DNA of 64,000 bases from Anoplopoma fimbria (GCF_027596085.1 NC_072460.1:13274326-13338325), one strand, 5' to 3'. Shown: positions 1 through 14,219, counted from the first letter of the stretch. Program-made: numbers and translations. Notes: generated by a model not told the origin, from the sequence alone.

Positions 1-1958
1 CTTAATTCTTCTTCTTTTTTTTCGATCGCGGGAGAGATGAAATACAGTCTCCAATCAGAAGTGTAATGTATGATGAACCAGGAAAAGAGGGGGACGAGTA
101 AGAATAAAAACCATTCCTAACATCTGGCCTGCAGACCTCCCTCGACGCACATGCATCCCAGTGTAATCACAGCTTGAGCCACTTTGCGGCATCTCCATCT
201 AACCCCCAGACTAGGAGCAAGGCTTCAATGTCCTCAAACTTCTCTATGTTGGTTCATGGGTGAATGTTTCATTATGTGACATTTATCTGCTAATTTGCAT
301 GTTCCACATTAGTCACTGCAGCGGTTGTAGCTTGAATAATCTCTGTCTCTCTCTCTCTCCCTCTCTAAACCTCTCCCTCTCTCTCTCTCTCGCTCTCGCT
401 CAGATGACAGTAAAAGGAAGTGGGCTTTTGTAAAAAAGGATTTAATGACAGCCATCCTACGTTTATACTCCAGCCTTATATGAAGGTGCTCAAACGGGTT
501 TCCTGGAGCAGTCATGCGACTCCGAGCAGATTAGAGCTTCAATCCGGATAAAGGGGGCCTTTTATATACAAATCAACTTCAAATCACTTTTTAAGCCACT
601 TAGATATACACGCCAAGGCAGAATGCTAATGCACTTTTCATTGCTGCAGCTTAGGGAATGGAAGGAGATTAGATGAATTGGTGTCACTATGCGAACCGTG
701 TTCGAGGGGGGTTTTAACTTAATTTTATGAAAGTGTCCCTATGCATTTTGGTGAGTCCAACAGCAGTGTTTATCATTGTTTAAGGTCCGGTCTAGAGCAC
801 TTTTTTAATTTGTGAAATAATAGCAGTCTCACTTTACGAGTGATTGACCTGTTGATTCAGTATTATGCTAATCATCGATTCGGTGCCGAGCTGCCACATC
901 ACTAACTACATCCCAACAGAAGGCCTGAGTATCTGCTTTCATAGGCCTGTTATTACTGAGCATGTAAAAACGCATTTGAATAGATAATTAAGACGCCGTT
1001 TGCTAGTCTTGAGTATTCATAAGATGTATTTAAAAGCCATTAAGATCCTACTTCCTATGACGCTCACAAACCCATTTTAATAAATCAATAAAGTGTTATC
1101 TGCCATGAAATGTATGACGCCATGATGTGAATAATCACAGAAGCACAAAAAGTCAGAGCTGTCACTATCGTAATTTATGTATATCATTTTATACTCTGAA
1201 ATAAAGACTTTGGGGTGACAAAGTGAAACACAACAATGAGAAACAGCCGCTGTGGTGGAGGTGGGAGGACGGGGGGACCACATGACCAAAAACAGTATTG
1301 TTGGAGGGTCTGTTAGCGGAGCCGCCTGCCTGCTGCTGCCTCCCTGTCGTACAGTGGAACCAGCAGCTCTCCCCTCCCCCATTCATCATTTAACTCACCC
1401 CTTTATGAACAAAATCCAATTTGACTTTCCATATTTCATTTTACCGAGCGTTTCTTTGTTCTTTCTCTCCAAAAAATGGAAGTCGTTACCACATAATAAA
1501 CTGACCGACCAATAAAGCTTAGCTTAGTCTAAATACATTAATATGTTTATATCGTATTAATTATGTTTAGAGGATCCAGTATTTTTTAGATTATCTGCCA
1601 AAACCATTGTGCGCACGGCGTGCAAAGTGGTGTTTGTGCGTAAAAGTTTGGAGACGTAATTTTACGCATGGGCGAATGATCCCACTCTGAAATGATAAAA
1701 TGATCAACTGGTGATCCGACTTTCATGTTGGCCAATATTTTGCAAACAGCGTCCTGTGGAGGCATCTCCTCCCCTCCCCTCTTTCTCTCCCCCTCTCGTT
1801 TACTCGCGCCCCCGAGCTCCTCTGTTCTCCGTCTTCACTCTTCGGTCGTTTGGCGGTGCATCGATAATACTCCACTCCTCTTCTTTTTGATATTCTTATC
1901 CAAATCAGGACTTTATCACTAGTGTTTTAATGTCACGTCGCGTAAGACGCTTAACAAA
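1..1958. other. wnt10b upstream region and 5' UTR
   Basis: No coding exon is recognised here. The stretch holds a TC-rich simple repeat (about 341-402), an octamer-like ATTTGCAT near 294, a pyrimidine-rich block at about 1766-1840 and an inverted repeat TGCGTAAAA/TTTTACGCA at 1637-1668. The short open frames on both strands have no recognisable domain and look like chance. In vertebrates wnt1 usually adjoins wnt10b, but no Wnt-like exon is visible before 1959, so wnt1, if linked, lies outside the window. Confidence 0.6.
341..402. repeat. TC-rich simple repeat
   Basis: Interrupted CT dinucleotide tract, about 60 bp, upstream of wnt10b. It creates a spurious Arg/Glu-rich frame on the minus strand. 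Confidence 0.85.
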
Positions 1959-4185
1959 ATGGAGCTATCAAACAAACTCCGTTGGGACCAATTCCTGATT
2001 TTGGCAGCAGCCCTCATGTCACCTGCATTAACGTGAGTGCACTTGAGAGCACCAGGAGAGTTGATGTAACACGCGGGGTTTTTGGCTACATGGAATTCGG
2101 CACGAGTTGAGGGAAGTTACTGTGTATGACTGAATGATTGAAACGAATATTTAACATATTAAGTAAAAACAAATAGAAACATCTGCCTCTGATTTCACCG
2201 GCTGATTCTGTGTTATATCGAAACATTGGAATCAATGTTTTCTAATTGTGTAGCCTTCTTCCATTCTAAGCTATGCCATGAAGATTGAATATAAATTCCA
2301 GTATTGTTATTTCTCCATAAGATGTAGTAACTGTAAGTAACTCTCCACTTTTGGGACTTTACAGTTGGATGATCTGTTTAGAATTATGTTTTTCCCTGCT
2401 TTAAGCAACATCTGTAGAAACTCTGTAGTAAATATTTGTGCCCTAGATTAACACATTTTATTGCTTAGTGTATTCAGCAAATAGAGAGATGAGATTCATT
2501 TTGTAGTACATCGTCTTGAATCTGGTTTTTTATTGTTTAGATTTTCTTAAGCATCCAAAGCATCTTTCCATTGCCACATACTTCTCTGAATTTGACTAAT
2601 GAACTCCTGACCAGCTCTGATGACCCCCCAACACCCACCAACTCTCTCTCTCTCCCTCTCTTTCTCTCTCTCTCTGCAGGGTGCTGTGTAATGATATCCT
2701 CAGCCTGAGGGTGGCAGGAGATCCAGTGCTAACCCCCAACTCTGTGTGCCTGAAGCTGGCAGGCCTCAGCAAACGTCAGATGCGGATGTGTGTGCGGAGC
2801 CCCGATGTGACAGCCTCCGCTCTGCAGGGCATCCAGGTGGCCATCCATGAATGCCAGCACCAGCTCCGGGATCAGCGCTGGAACTGCTCCTCACTGGAGG
2901 GCCTTGGCAAGCTCCCCCACCACAACACCATCCTCAACAGGGGTGAGAGTCTGAGGCAAGCTAGTGGTGGTCAAAATGTGACCTGGGTTTATGGGATGGG
3001 TAGGGGTAGGTATGAGAGTTCTGCTCACAAACGCAGGGCTGGTTTAGGGCTACACTGTTTGTCATTTTCAACTCTTTGAGTGTGTGTCTCCTGCTCCCAG
3101 GTTTCCGCGAGAGTGCCTTCTCTCTGGCCTTGTTGGCAGCGGGTGTGGCTCACTCTGTGGCCTCGGCCTGCAGCATGGGCAAGCTGCGGGGGTGTGGCTG
3201 TGAGGCCAAGCGTCGCCAGGACGATGACAAGATCCGGCTGAAGCTCACACAGCTGCAGCTGCAGACCCTGCAGAAGGGTGGAGTAGGCCTCGGGATGACA
3301 CGATCATTACCCTCGGAGCTAAACGGTCACCATGGCGACCTGACCGCTAACCTGCGCTCCACCCACCCCTCCGCCCTTCTCAAGCCTTTACCAGATGAGC
3401 TGAGCGCCATGCAGGAGACGTGGGAGTGGGGGGGCTGCAGTCATGACGTCCGTTTTGGGGACCGTTTTTCCCGGGACTGGCTGGACTCCCGCGGGTCTCC
3501 AAGAGACATCCACGCTCGCATGAGGATACATAACAACCGAGTGGGACGGCAGGTGAGTGATGTGCCTATCCACTATGTTCTTTATGTTGCTTGGAGATCA
3601 GAGCTTCTTCTCACTGGCACACATGACTATCAGGGTCATTGTTGATTTTCTGATTTGTTACATCATTTACCTTTCTCCACACAGGTAGTGAATGACAACA
3701 TGAAGAGGAAGTGCAAATGTCATGGCACATCAGGGAGCTGTCAGTTTAAGACCTGCTGGCATGTGTCTCCAGAGTTCCGGCTTGTGGGTTCTCTTCTCAA
3801 GGAAAAGTTCCTGTCGGCCATCATCGTCAACTCCCAGAACAAGAACAATGGGGTTTTCAACCCTCGGACAGGAAACGGCGCCAGCAGGAGCGCAGGGGGG
3901 CTTAACGGAGGCCGCCGTCGAACCGTGTCCAGGGAGCTGGTGTTCTTTGAGAAGTCCCCTGATTTCTGTGAGCATGATGCGTCCGTAGACTCTCCGGGTA
4001 CACAAGGACGCATCTGCAACAAAACCAGCTACAGCACAGACAGCTGCGGCTCGCTGTGCTGCGGCCGTGGACACAACATTCTAAAACAGACACGCAGCGA
4101 GCGTTGCAATTGCCGGTTCCACTGGTGTTGCTACGTGCTGTGTGAGGAGTGTCGTCTCACAGAGTGGGTCAATGTGTGCAAGTAA
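1959..4185 (+). CDS. wnt10b: Wnt10b secreted signalling ligand
   Basis: Coding exons 1959-2032, 2680-2942, 3101-3552 and 3685-4185 join in frame to 429 aa; all introns are GT-AG. The product is a secreted, cysteine-rich Wnt ligand that signals through Frizzled/LRP. The N-terminus is hydrophobic (FLILAAALM), consistent with a signal peptide. Wnt10 hallmarks are [15 protein letters not shown] in exon 2, [11 protein letters not shown] across the exon 3 end, [10 protein letters not shown] with the probable palmitoleoylated Ser279, and the Cys-rich end [15 protein letters not shown] to EWVNVCK. Wnt10a is the main alternative. I prefer 10b because arf3 follows immediately, as in other vertebrates. 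The start has a good context (AAAATGG) and is the only one giving a leader. The CT-rich tract at 2641-2677 serves as the exon 2 polypyrimidine tract. Confidence 0.92.
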
Positions 4186-7100
4186 ATTACAGCTCTTCCC
4201 AGTCCCAGCTGCCTTTACCCATCCAGGACTCAAGATGGCGAGCCTGTCCCTTTCGCCCACTACTTTTGTTTGAGCATTTGTTTTGCTCCTTGTGTAACTC
4301 TCCCAGAGAATCTGTTTATCCCCCCTGTTCCTTTTTTTGGTCCATCATCTGGGATCTATTTTCTCTTTGTAGCCGCTGTTATTCTCAAAATGCCAAGTCA
4401 GAGATTGAGGAGGTGACTCATGTCATTTATCTTGCCATGGTCTGTTTAGACGCTGCCCTCTCAGCCATGAAAACAGCCTATAACCCATCTATTCTATCCC
4501 ACAAAACAAAGACGAGCAGAGAACCATTTCGATTTCATTGTCTACATGCTGACTCATCTCATTGTACAGTAGCTGTGTGTTTTAACGTGTACGTGTATAT
4601 TTGTAAATTTTGTATTAATATTATTATTGTGTTGGAGACTGTCTTTTTTTTGTTCTAGTTACTGCCAGACTTGTGCGGGCCGAGTGGCTCAGGATGGTGA
4701 ATCAGCGCTGTCAGAAAAAACAAAGTCTCATCTCAGTTGATCTTACATTTAACTGGGCTCCTCTAATGGTCCCCAAGATACTTACTCCATTTGTATATTT
4801 TGCACCTGTGACTCAGACAAAGCAACAATACTTATTTCGGGGTCAATCACTTAATCTTTTTGGACAAGGGTTTTACTAATAGAAAAAGATGATATAAAGG
4901 ACAATGTTTTTAATGTTGGATTTTTTAAGGACTGATATATCTGGACAGAGAGCTCATAAGCTTATCAAAGCGAGTATAGATGTTGAAATCAAGATGGGAA
5001 AGGTTTGGAGACAAAGTCTGTCCTTTCAGCTGACTAACTTATCAATCTGATTTATTTACACCATTGTAACAATAGTAAGTACTTCGAGAGAGTGGTCGCT
5101 AGTGGTCATGTACAGTATTTCATGAATATAACTGTGATGTGATGAGTGTCACTTTTCCTATGAAACCATGACTGAGCTCTTATTATTCTGTGCTTGCCTT
5201 TTGTCCATTTCATAAGTCTGAGCACTCCTTAGATTCTTCCCACATGTAGTACATGTCAAAGTGAGAGATGGACCTGCTTTAGTCTTGAACTGATGCTGAA
5301 GGGTATGTGTATGTGTGTGAGTCTGTTGCTGTGTAAAGGGGGGGCAAGTCCTACACATTACAGATTTGGGAGGTGAGAGCCTTTTTTATGGCCACTTCAT
5401 GCTGAGAGAAGGCCTTTTTATGGCTGCAGGATATTGTTTCTTTAAAGTATGACTTTTATTACTGGAGAGAAGCATCAAGAGAGCAGAGAGTGGGGGTGAT
5501 TATACCAGCCTCTGCTGTGTGAGCGTCTGAGGGGATCATCTGTTCAGAGTTCATACATAACCAAAGAAGGGACTTGCTTAATCATGTGGGACTTTGTGTC
5601 CCTGTTACCTGGGAAACAGACTTCACAAATATAAACACAGGCACATAAACAAAAGCATGCACTTGTGCAAAAAGACACTTACATGTAGAAAAGCCGGCAC
5701 TGACGCACAATCAAAAATATGCATGCTGATGCAGATCTCTGACAGAACTCTGTGTGACCCGAATGATTTGCACTTCCATTCTAGTAACACTGCAGATTTA
5801 GCAAAATTCTCATGTCAACACCGACTGAATTTATGATTGCAGCATTCCTAGATATTTTAGATGATCCAAACTCCATGCACTGTCTGCCATATAGGATTTA
5901 ATGCCAATTAAGTGTTGTTTGTATGGACTTCAGTAAATATCCCTTGACTCCTGAGGAATGACAGTGCCAGTGGGTGAATCAACCGTTCTGTCTGTTTGGT
6001 ATTTAGTGAGGGAATAACAGGCAGACTACTCGTATGGAATGATAAGAGAATGGATTTCTGGTTTGCATTTCTTCATTCCTTTATCATTTCACCCTGGAGC
6101 TGCTGCGAAAGGGAATTTCCTGTCACTGTTTCTCCCATGTGTGAGGCAGAGGTTGTTGGACAGTCTGGGATTGGTTTCTCTCCCTCTCTGCTCTCTTTTT
6201 CTCTCCCTTCCCATTCTCCCCCTCATCGCTGCAGACATAGACGCATGCATAGCAACACATTGACTGCCCCCCCGAGTAATGACAACCAGACTGGGTTGAA
6301 ATTAAAGAGAGGGAGGCATAGAGAGGAAGTTAGGAGATAAAAGTTACCCACTTTGATTGACAGGATGATTATATGTATAAAGTGCAGCGATTTAGTGTGT
6401 TTAGTTGGATATAAAGATGGGGAGATATATCCTTGCTCTACGTACAGCAGATATGCAGAAGCAAAGGGACAAATGGGATGTGGAGAAGGGGGTGAATAAA
6501 GTGTACTCTGTATAAATACAGGCCTAAAAACATCTGCTTCTCAACTCCCCTTTCGTTTTTGATGTGGGACAGGCAGAGAAGGAGAGCGGGAGAGAAAACA
6601 CAAGGAGCCAGCTACCCAGAACATCAAAGCCCCTGCCCTCAACGCGCAGGCCCTCATTAGTTCAGCTAGCAGAACCAACGAGACTTGTGATTGTGTTTGC
6701 TGGGGTGCACGCTGGCAGACACTTCAGAGGAAAGGCTCCTTTAAGTCATAGTTCCCCACCCCACCTCTCCTGCCACCACCCAAGCCCGCTGTAACCCCCC
6801 TGTAACCCTCTCCTAACTCCCCGCGCAAACCAACTCGGCAGGCTCCCCCATCATCCGCTCCACCCCATAATCTGGTCTGCAGCTGCAAACATCTGCTCCC
6901 CTCTTTATTCATCTGCCTTCACCACCGAGTTGATAAACACATCTATCACTGGACCACTGACTGATACACAACAGAGAGGAAGAGGGAGACAAATGTGGAT
7001 TCACCTGTGAGGCTGGCCTCAAACATGTAATTCAATCACACTGGGAAGTTTTTTATGGTTAATGGGTTGAACCCAAATCTACAAGGGGAGGTTCGTTCTA

Positions 7101-7580
7101 CTCCTACATATAATGCCACCTGTAAAACCACATACATGTACAGTATCACGTTTTGAAATGCATGAAAAAAATAACAAAATCAGTACTCAGGGATAGTAAC
7201 CTGCTATGATATTGATTTAGTCAATGATGCTTCCTGTCATCTCATTGTCTGTAACACAAAGATGGCTCCTGTCAGGAAGTATCACTTGGCTTCCTATTAC
7301 AGTCAGCCATTTACTTATTCATTAGGATGATTCCTGTTTTAATTATTCAAGCATGTTTGCCTACAGATGCTCTGTTACATTTCAAATTGTCTCCGTTGTT
7401 GATCTCCTGCTGTAACACCACATAAATAGCATTTAAACACATGCAATGTCTTGTCAGAAAAAGATAAGGTGTGTGAATAAAAACTGGACACTATTTGATC
7501 TATAATAAAATACATTAAAAAAGACTGCTAAAAACAATTATTCGCATTTTATCAAGAGACAATCAAATTATAGTTGTCCC
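4186..7580. other. wnt10b 3' UTR and wnt10b-arf3 intergenic region
   Basis: The stretch begins with the wnt10b 3' UTR, whose end I cannot place. The first canonical-like poly(A) hexamers are ATTAAA at 6301-6306 and AATAAA at 6495-6500, which would make an unusually long UTR, so a non-canonical signal may be used. CT- and CCCC-rich patches occur at 6180-6235 and 6760-6860. I see no other gene, tRNA or transposon. Confidence 0.5.
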
Positions 7581-7750
7581 CCAGCAGTGCGCCTGGCTTT
7601 TAACAAGTCATCCGGGATGACAAACGTGAGAGGTGCTCTTGACAATCCAACTACCGCGAGAGTACCTACCAACGCAACCGTGTGTCATCGCGAGACTATC
7701 ATCCAGTCCTCTTGCCTGAATCCAGCTGGTAGCCTGCCTGCCGTTGACGG
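7580..7750 (+). promoter_or_regulatory. arf3: arf3 promoter and 5' non-coding exon (predicted)
   Basis: A CG-richer patch ends in a consensus donor (GACGG|GTAAGT, gt at 7751-7752) with no ATG-led coding frame, as expected for the non-coding first exon of an ARF gene. TCGCGAGA-related motifs occur at about 7655 (CCGCGAGAG) and 7687 (ATCGCGAGAC). That motif is typical of TATA-less housekeeping promoters. The transcription start is not known; the left bound is approximate. Confidence 0.5.
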
Positions 7751-8778
7751 GTAAGTGAATGAGATGCAAATGATGAAAATGCTCAAAGATGTATACAAGT
7801 ATTAAAGGAGACCGCGGCGTTTGAGTCGCTGTTTTAACGCCTTGCAGCTATTCTGGGCAATTTAGCCGACGTTAAGCGACGACATCAGGCCGACTGGTGC
7901 GCTTGTCGTGACTGTAAAGAGGGGGCATTACAGCACATAATATGACCCGGAGAATGTCCTTTTTTTTTTCCAGCTCTGGAGATGTTTGCTAATATTTTCA
8001 GTATCTTAACTATGCACAAATAATAATCGTGTTACGCTATGAATATGTTATTTTTCTCATTCCCATCCATCGCCTGCTGGGACTGCAGCACCAGCCGTCT
8101 CCCCCTCGCGTTATGACAAATGCACATGGATGTGCGGCCACTGCAGCTGTACCCAGCTACCCTAGCATCTATAGCGTGTGCATTTTTATATGAATGGATG
8201 TATGCGTAAATTAGCTCATCAGTGACAAAAACACATCATTAAAAAAAGAAGTGCTTTCTATGGTAAAAAAGAAAAGAAAAGGGGATCCTGCTGCTGCAGT
8301 ACAGTAGGCTGTGGAGGCATTTGTTTTCAATCTAATTTTGGAATATGAATAAGAAAAATACCCCTCAGGTAGGATATGTTAGCACAAGTTGACAGCATAG
8401 TTGGCCTGTTAAAGGGGCCTTACAGAGACAGGATAGTGATATTCAAAGCCTCTCCCCTTAAAGCTGTAGGCTACATGCATTCTCACAATCTGAGGTTATG
8501 TGTTATTTAATGTAATACCAATTGATCGTTACACTGGCGTTCATTCAGTTGCCAGCAAACAGTTTTAAAAGGTGGTTACTGGGCACCACATGAAAATTGA
8601 TCCACATAACAGAGATCCGGTACGGCGGACGATTTTCCCCTGCAAGCTGTCAAAGTGTATAACAGCAGCCTTAAAGTCAGGTCAGCCGCCTGCCGAGGTG
8701 TGAAGTGTACTTTTACTGGCTTTCCTCTGAGGTGGCTTCTATCCTTAAAGAGGTGGTAATGTTCAGGCCTGCTTTTGA

Positions 8779-9926
<1,148 letters not shown>

Positions 9927-11470
9927 AGAAATCCAGGTAGTGGTTAAAGTGGATCCATTGTGTTTACATGGAGAGGCAGTGCTGAAAAGCTCCCAGGGGG
10001 GGACTCTCAATGGCTTCTCCCCTCCCAAAAATACTTGTTTCAATTCTCCTTTATTTTGAATAATTTAATTTGTTTGGATCTGCGGTGATCGTTTTTTAAT
10101 ATTTACAAACCAATGGTGTTGAAGTTGACCTAAATGACTTACATTCTACATGCTGAATACATACATATTGGGATGTAATAGTATAATGTTATGATAAGGC
10201 ATATGTATTTCCCCTACTTTGCAGTCTCTTTAACCTTTGACCTCATCACCTTTAATTTGTTCAGAAATGTAATGATGCAGATCCATGATGGTAGAGCAAC
10301 TGTAAGATACTTTAAAGGTAATGTAAATGATAAAGAATGTTATAATAATTAAGTGGGAGTAATACTACTATCTCAGTTAAATATCACATTGTTAAAAAAC
10401 AGTATACTCATACAGGCTCAGATAAATGTGAAGTTGTCCTTTTCTGTTCATACTAATATTTAACACCAAATCATGCGCTTCAGAGCTAAATTTGTGCTAA
10501 AGAAAGAAATATATCAAATTTATTTTAGATTTAATGCAAATGTGTTTATTTTAATTCTACTTATTTTATTAAACACAAAACCATATGACATACACTTAGT
10601 CTTAAACAATTTATATTTTTGTCAACATGTATTTATTTATTTATTTGTAGGTTTATTTATTGGTTTTATTTTATTCATATTTTCATTAAAGGCATCAAAT
10701 GGTTCTTTTCCCTTTATTGCAATGTGCATTTACTGCTAAGGTAGCTGGTGAAAAAAGGTGCCCTGTCCTTACTGTACATTACCGCTATCCAATCTGCATG
10801 GAGATATTCCAGTACTGGCTCATGGGCTTGTAAGAGCTGTGAACTACTGCAGGCCGCTGCTGTAAATAAAGATTTGTTCTTAGTCGACTTGCCTGGCTCA
10901 ATAAGGGTTAAATCATTTTGTCTGGCGTGAACTGATACAGATGACAAAACAGTCACACCGTACCAGCTCTGTGGCTTTGGAAGAAAATGCTGCTATAGGC
11001 CTGTGGAGATTGATGCAGCAGAGCATGTGATTGACAATATCAGAGAGCTTACATGATTTTCGAATGTTCATTTTTAAGTCAGTTTGTGCGAGCAGCTGCA
11101 CTATATCTGTCAAAAGAACTCATATTGCTTGTCATCCTGATTTATTCTTATCTTATTGGCGTGACATAGTGAGTGTTTCTTGTGTTAACCGTGTCTTTGT
11201 GCATTATGTTGCAAAAAAATATCTAGATGCATTATTGTTGTACAAAATGTAATGTCTGTTTTTTTCCTATATTTTTGAATGGAGTATTTATTTATTTTGG
11301 ACCAAAAGACAAGTGATTTCAGTGTTTTTCTTAATTTGCTAACTAGATCAGTTGTCTTTCTGAGTGTTCACACAAATCATACAGAATAATAAAATATGAG
11401 AGAGGATGATAGTAATACTGCATCATAAGGCATGTTAATACTGTACAAGATCTGTAATAAAAGTGAATTA
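9927..11470 (+). other. arf3: arf3 3' UTR with alternative poly(A) signals
   Basis: AT-rich stretch after the arf3 stop with no coding exon. AATAAA hexamers at 10865-10870, 11388-11393 and 11456-11461 are candidate poly(A) signals. A long ARF3 3' UTR of about 1.5 kb is plausible. Confidence 0.5.
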
Positions 11471-14200
11471 TAATAGCCTGTTTCCTCAGACTATATTTGT
11501 TAGTCTAAATTACTGCTGCTGGTTGGAACAATGCTGTACTGATAAATGTTATGGATTTAGTGTAAAGTCTACCGAACAACCTTCTAATATGCAAAAGCAT
11601 GCTTTTCTATGTGAGCGCAAGTGTATATATGTTTATGTAACGAAAAAAGTGTACCATGTTATTTGCGATCAAATGAAAGTGTTGTTGATACACCTGTAGA
11701 TATTGGGGTCAGTGTGGTGGCAGATATGCACAACTGACAGCAGCTTGTGTGTGTGTGATGTTCAGTTTGGTGTGAAAATTGTTTTTGTGGCCTTATATTG
11801 CCAGTGGTTTGTTTCTCTTTGATAACAGGTTTGTATGTAGGATTGTCCAACATTCAAGTATCCCACCTATGATCTGTAACACTGATGCACTCACAGTTCT
11901 GTTGTGGCTAAACATCCTTCATTCAATGATTATTGGCAGATTCACTTGAAAAACGTAGGAAAGCAAGACTGCAGAACATTCCAACAGATGAGGTTTATTC
12001 AAAAAGAAATAGATTTATTTAATTTGAATGGGATAATATTAAGAGGAGAAAACAACACAAACTGTTGCAAAAGTGTTGAATGATTTAATGATTCATGGCA
12101 CTTCGACGATCGATCAATAAAAACACCCCAAAACAAGTTTATTTTGCCATATTTATTTTTCTAATGTGTTACCATACATATTTGATTTATCTCCTCAGTG
12201 GATACCGTTTAAGATGGTGCTTATTTATCTGTTTGTTTGTTATCAGCCTTTTCCCCAACTTTGATCTATGTAGTTTGTCCGTTGTCTAGTTTAAGAGTCT
12301 GACATACATACATTTTCTCCCTCATTGAAAACCCCATAGTCTTTTTATTTCAAATGAATTGTTTAATCAACATGCTCACGAGTCTGACTTCAGGATTCAT
12401 TTTTTTACTCAGCAAATGTTTATCCTACCAGTTCCCATGTAAGACTAAATCCAGATTAATTAACAGCACATATGACTAGCTTGATTACTGAAAATGTACT
12501 GGTCTACAAGTGCTGGGAGAGAGCGGGTCAAAAAGGTGGGAAGGACACAGATCTATTCCGTCTTTCTCTTTTGGCCTTTCCTAACTGCTTCCATCAAGAG
12601 AAGTTTGGCACAATCAGGTAGTTTCCCTGTGGAATTGCAGCGCTCCACAGAGAGTCATTTTGTCTGGGCCAATCAGAGGTCCATGTAGGGGAGAGTGCCG
12701 CTGTGTCTCCAGGGGTGTGACAGCAGTATGTGGGTCAGAGCTGCTCCCGGGGCCACCAGCCCCCAGGGCCCCCTGCAGGACTGCCACAATAGTAGCCACA
12801 GGGCGGATGCCATAGCTGGGATTCCCACCCGTAACCGGGACGCCTTCACCCAGGGCACAGACACACTGGCAGCAGCCCCACAATCAATTCATCAATCCCT
12901 GAAGGGAGTGGCAACTGCAAAAGGCCACAGCAGTCACCCCCACAGCTCGCCTTGGAAGGGACAGGGCCACCAAGGCTGACACCATGTTGGCGGTGTGAAA
13001 CTGCCAGACTCTGCAGAAACCATTAGGCCTTTATTGAAGCCACTTTTCTTGACCTGACGGCAGAGACACCCTGCTGAGAATGAGAATACTCACTGAACAT
13101 TTATTTGTTGAAATGCCACCGTGATATTTTCCCTTTATGATGTTTTAGCAAGCAAGAAAGCCAAAATCCACACTGATTGTTGTTCATGTTACTGACTCAA
13201 GTTGTAAAATAAATCTTTCAACTTACTGAGTATTGTTGCTCTGTCATGTTTTCCATTATTCGACAGGCAAATGGACAAATCTCAGCTGATGATTTTATTA
13301 GAAGAGTTTGTAATAAAGCTTTTGGGTCAAAGAATATTAATATAAAACAACCATGTAGGTGCAAACACTGGCTGAGAGCTCGCCTCCCACAGGCCCTGCA
13401 GACACGCTGGTATCTGAGCACCAATCCTTAGACTCTGTCTCCTCCTGCTGGACGGGGAGGACAGTTATGAGTTCAACTTAATAGTACAGGCTGATTGATT
13501 GAAAAATAATGGGAACTAGCCCCAATATTAATTAGATTCCAACAGAGGGATTCTTCCAAACACATAACAACTATTCCCCCTTTTCTCATACAAAATAAGA
13601 TTAACAGGACATGTGTCAGTTGCTGATATTCATCCACCAGTCAGCCGTTCCCTTTTAACTTGCAGTTTCATGTTCAGGAATCTTGTCTGCTCTGAGGCCA
13701 TTTTCTCAAATTAAGCTTTTTCTTGTTTTGGGTTCAGAAGTCACTTGACCATCTGACAATGCGGCCCATTGTAACAGGCCGCTCCATACGCATCAAAGGG
13801 GTGATTAACCAGTTTAGGGCTGTGGGCACAATACTGCTCTTTACATGGAAGACAGTGCAGCCACTCAGTACTGGGTTGCTCACTGGGAGACCACAGTACT
13901 GCTTCCTCATGCAGCAGCTGACAACATGAAACCAAAATAACTGCACATAAAGGGACATATAGGGTACATGGTGTTAACGTTTGCAAAAGGCTGAGATCCC
14001 CAAAAAATTTAAATATTTGAAGTTGCTTTTTAGAATCAATTTATACACAAAAGTAGTTAACTTGGAATACTAAAGATTAAAGTACAATTATTAAAATGTT
14101 ATTCAGCTTTATCTTACCTATATGGGCCTAATGTGGTTTTAAATAAAATAATAAAATCAATCTGCCTAAACCTAACAGGATTTATACGTTTGGATGTGCG
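11471..14200. other. arf3-erbb3 intergenic region
   Basis: No gene is recognised. Mostly AT-rich, with two G+C-richer islands at about 12600-13060 and 13730-13930 that look like candidate conserved non-coding elements. The second carries a palindromic Sox site (listed separately). Short open frames on both strands inside the islands show no known domain. Confidence 0.55.
13742..13798. promoter_or_regulatory. candidate SoxE/E-box/TCF cluster upstream of erbb3
   Basis: ACAATG at 13756-13761 and CATTGT at 13767-13772 form a perfect head-to-head Sox pair with a 5-bp spacer, the arrangement bound by SoxE dimers. E-boxes CACTTG (13742-13747) and CATCTG (13750-13755) and a TCF/LEF-like ATCAAAG (13792-13798) lie beside it. 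The cluster is about 0.8 kb upstream of the erbb3 ATG. ErbB3 is an established Sox10 target in neural crest and glia, so an enhancer role is a reasonable inference. Confidence 0.4.
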
Positions 14201-14219
14201 GGGCATTAATTGAGGCAGC

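Noticed and set aside
309..515. Arg/Glu-rich frame on the minus strand
   Set aside because: It is produced by the TC simple repeat.
3730..4093. Several open frames overlapping wnt10b exon 4, both strands
   Set aside because: They are shadows of the Cys-rich Wnt exon in other frames.
12695..12979. 94-codon frame in the G+C-rich island upstream of erbb3
   Set aside because: No domain, no splice or signal evidence, and overlapping frames are open on the other strand. Treated as possible non-coding element instead.
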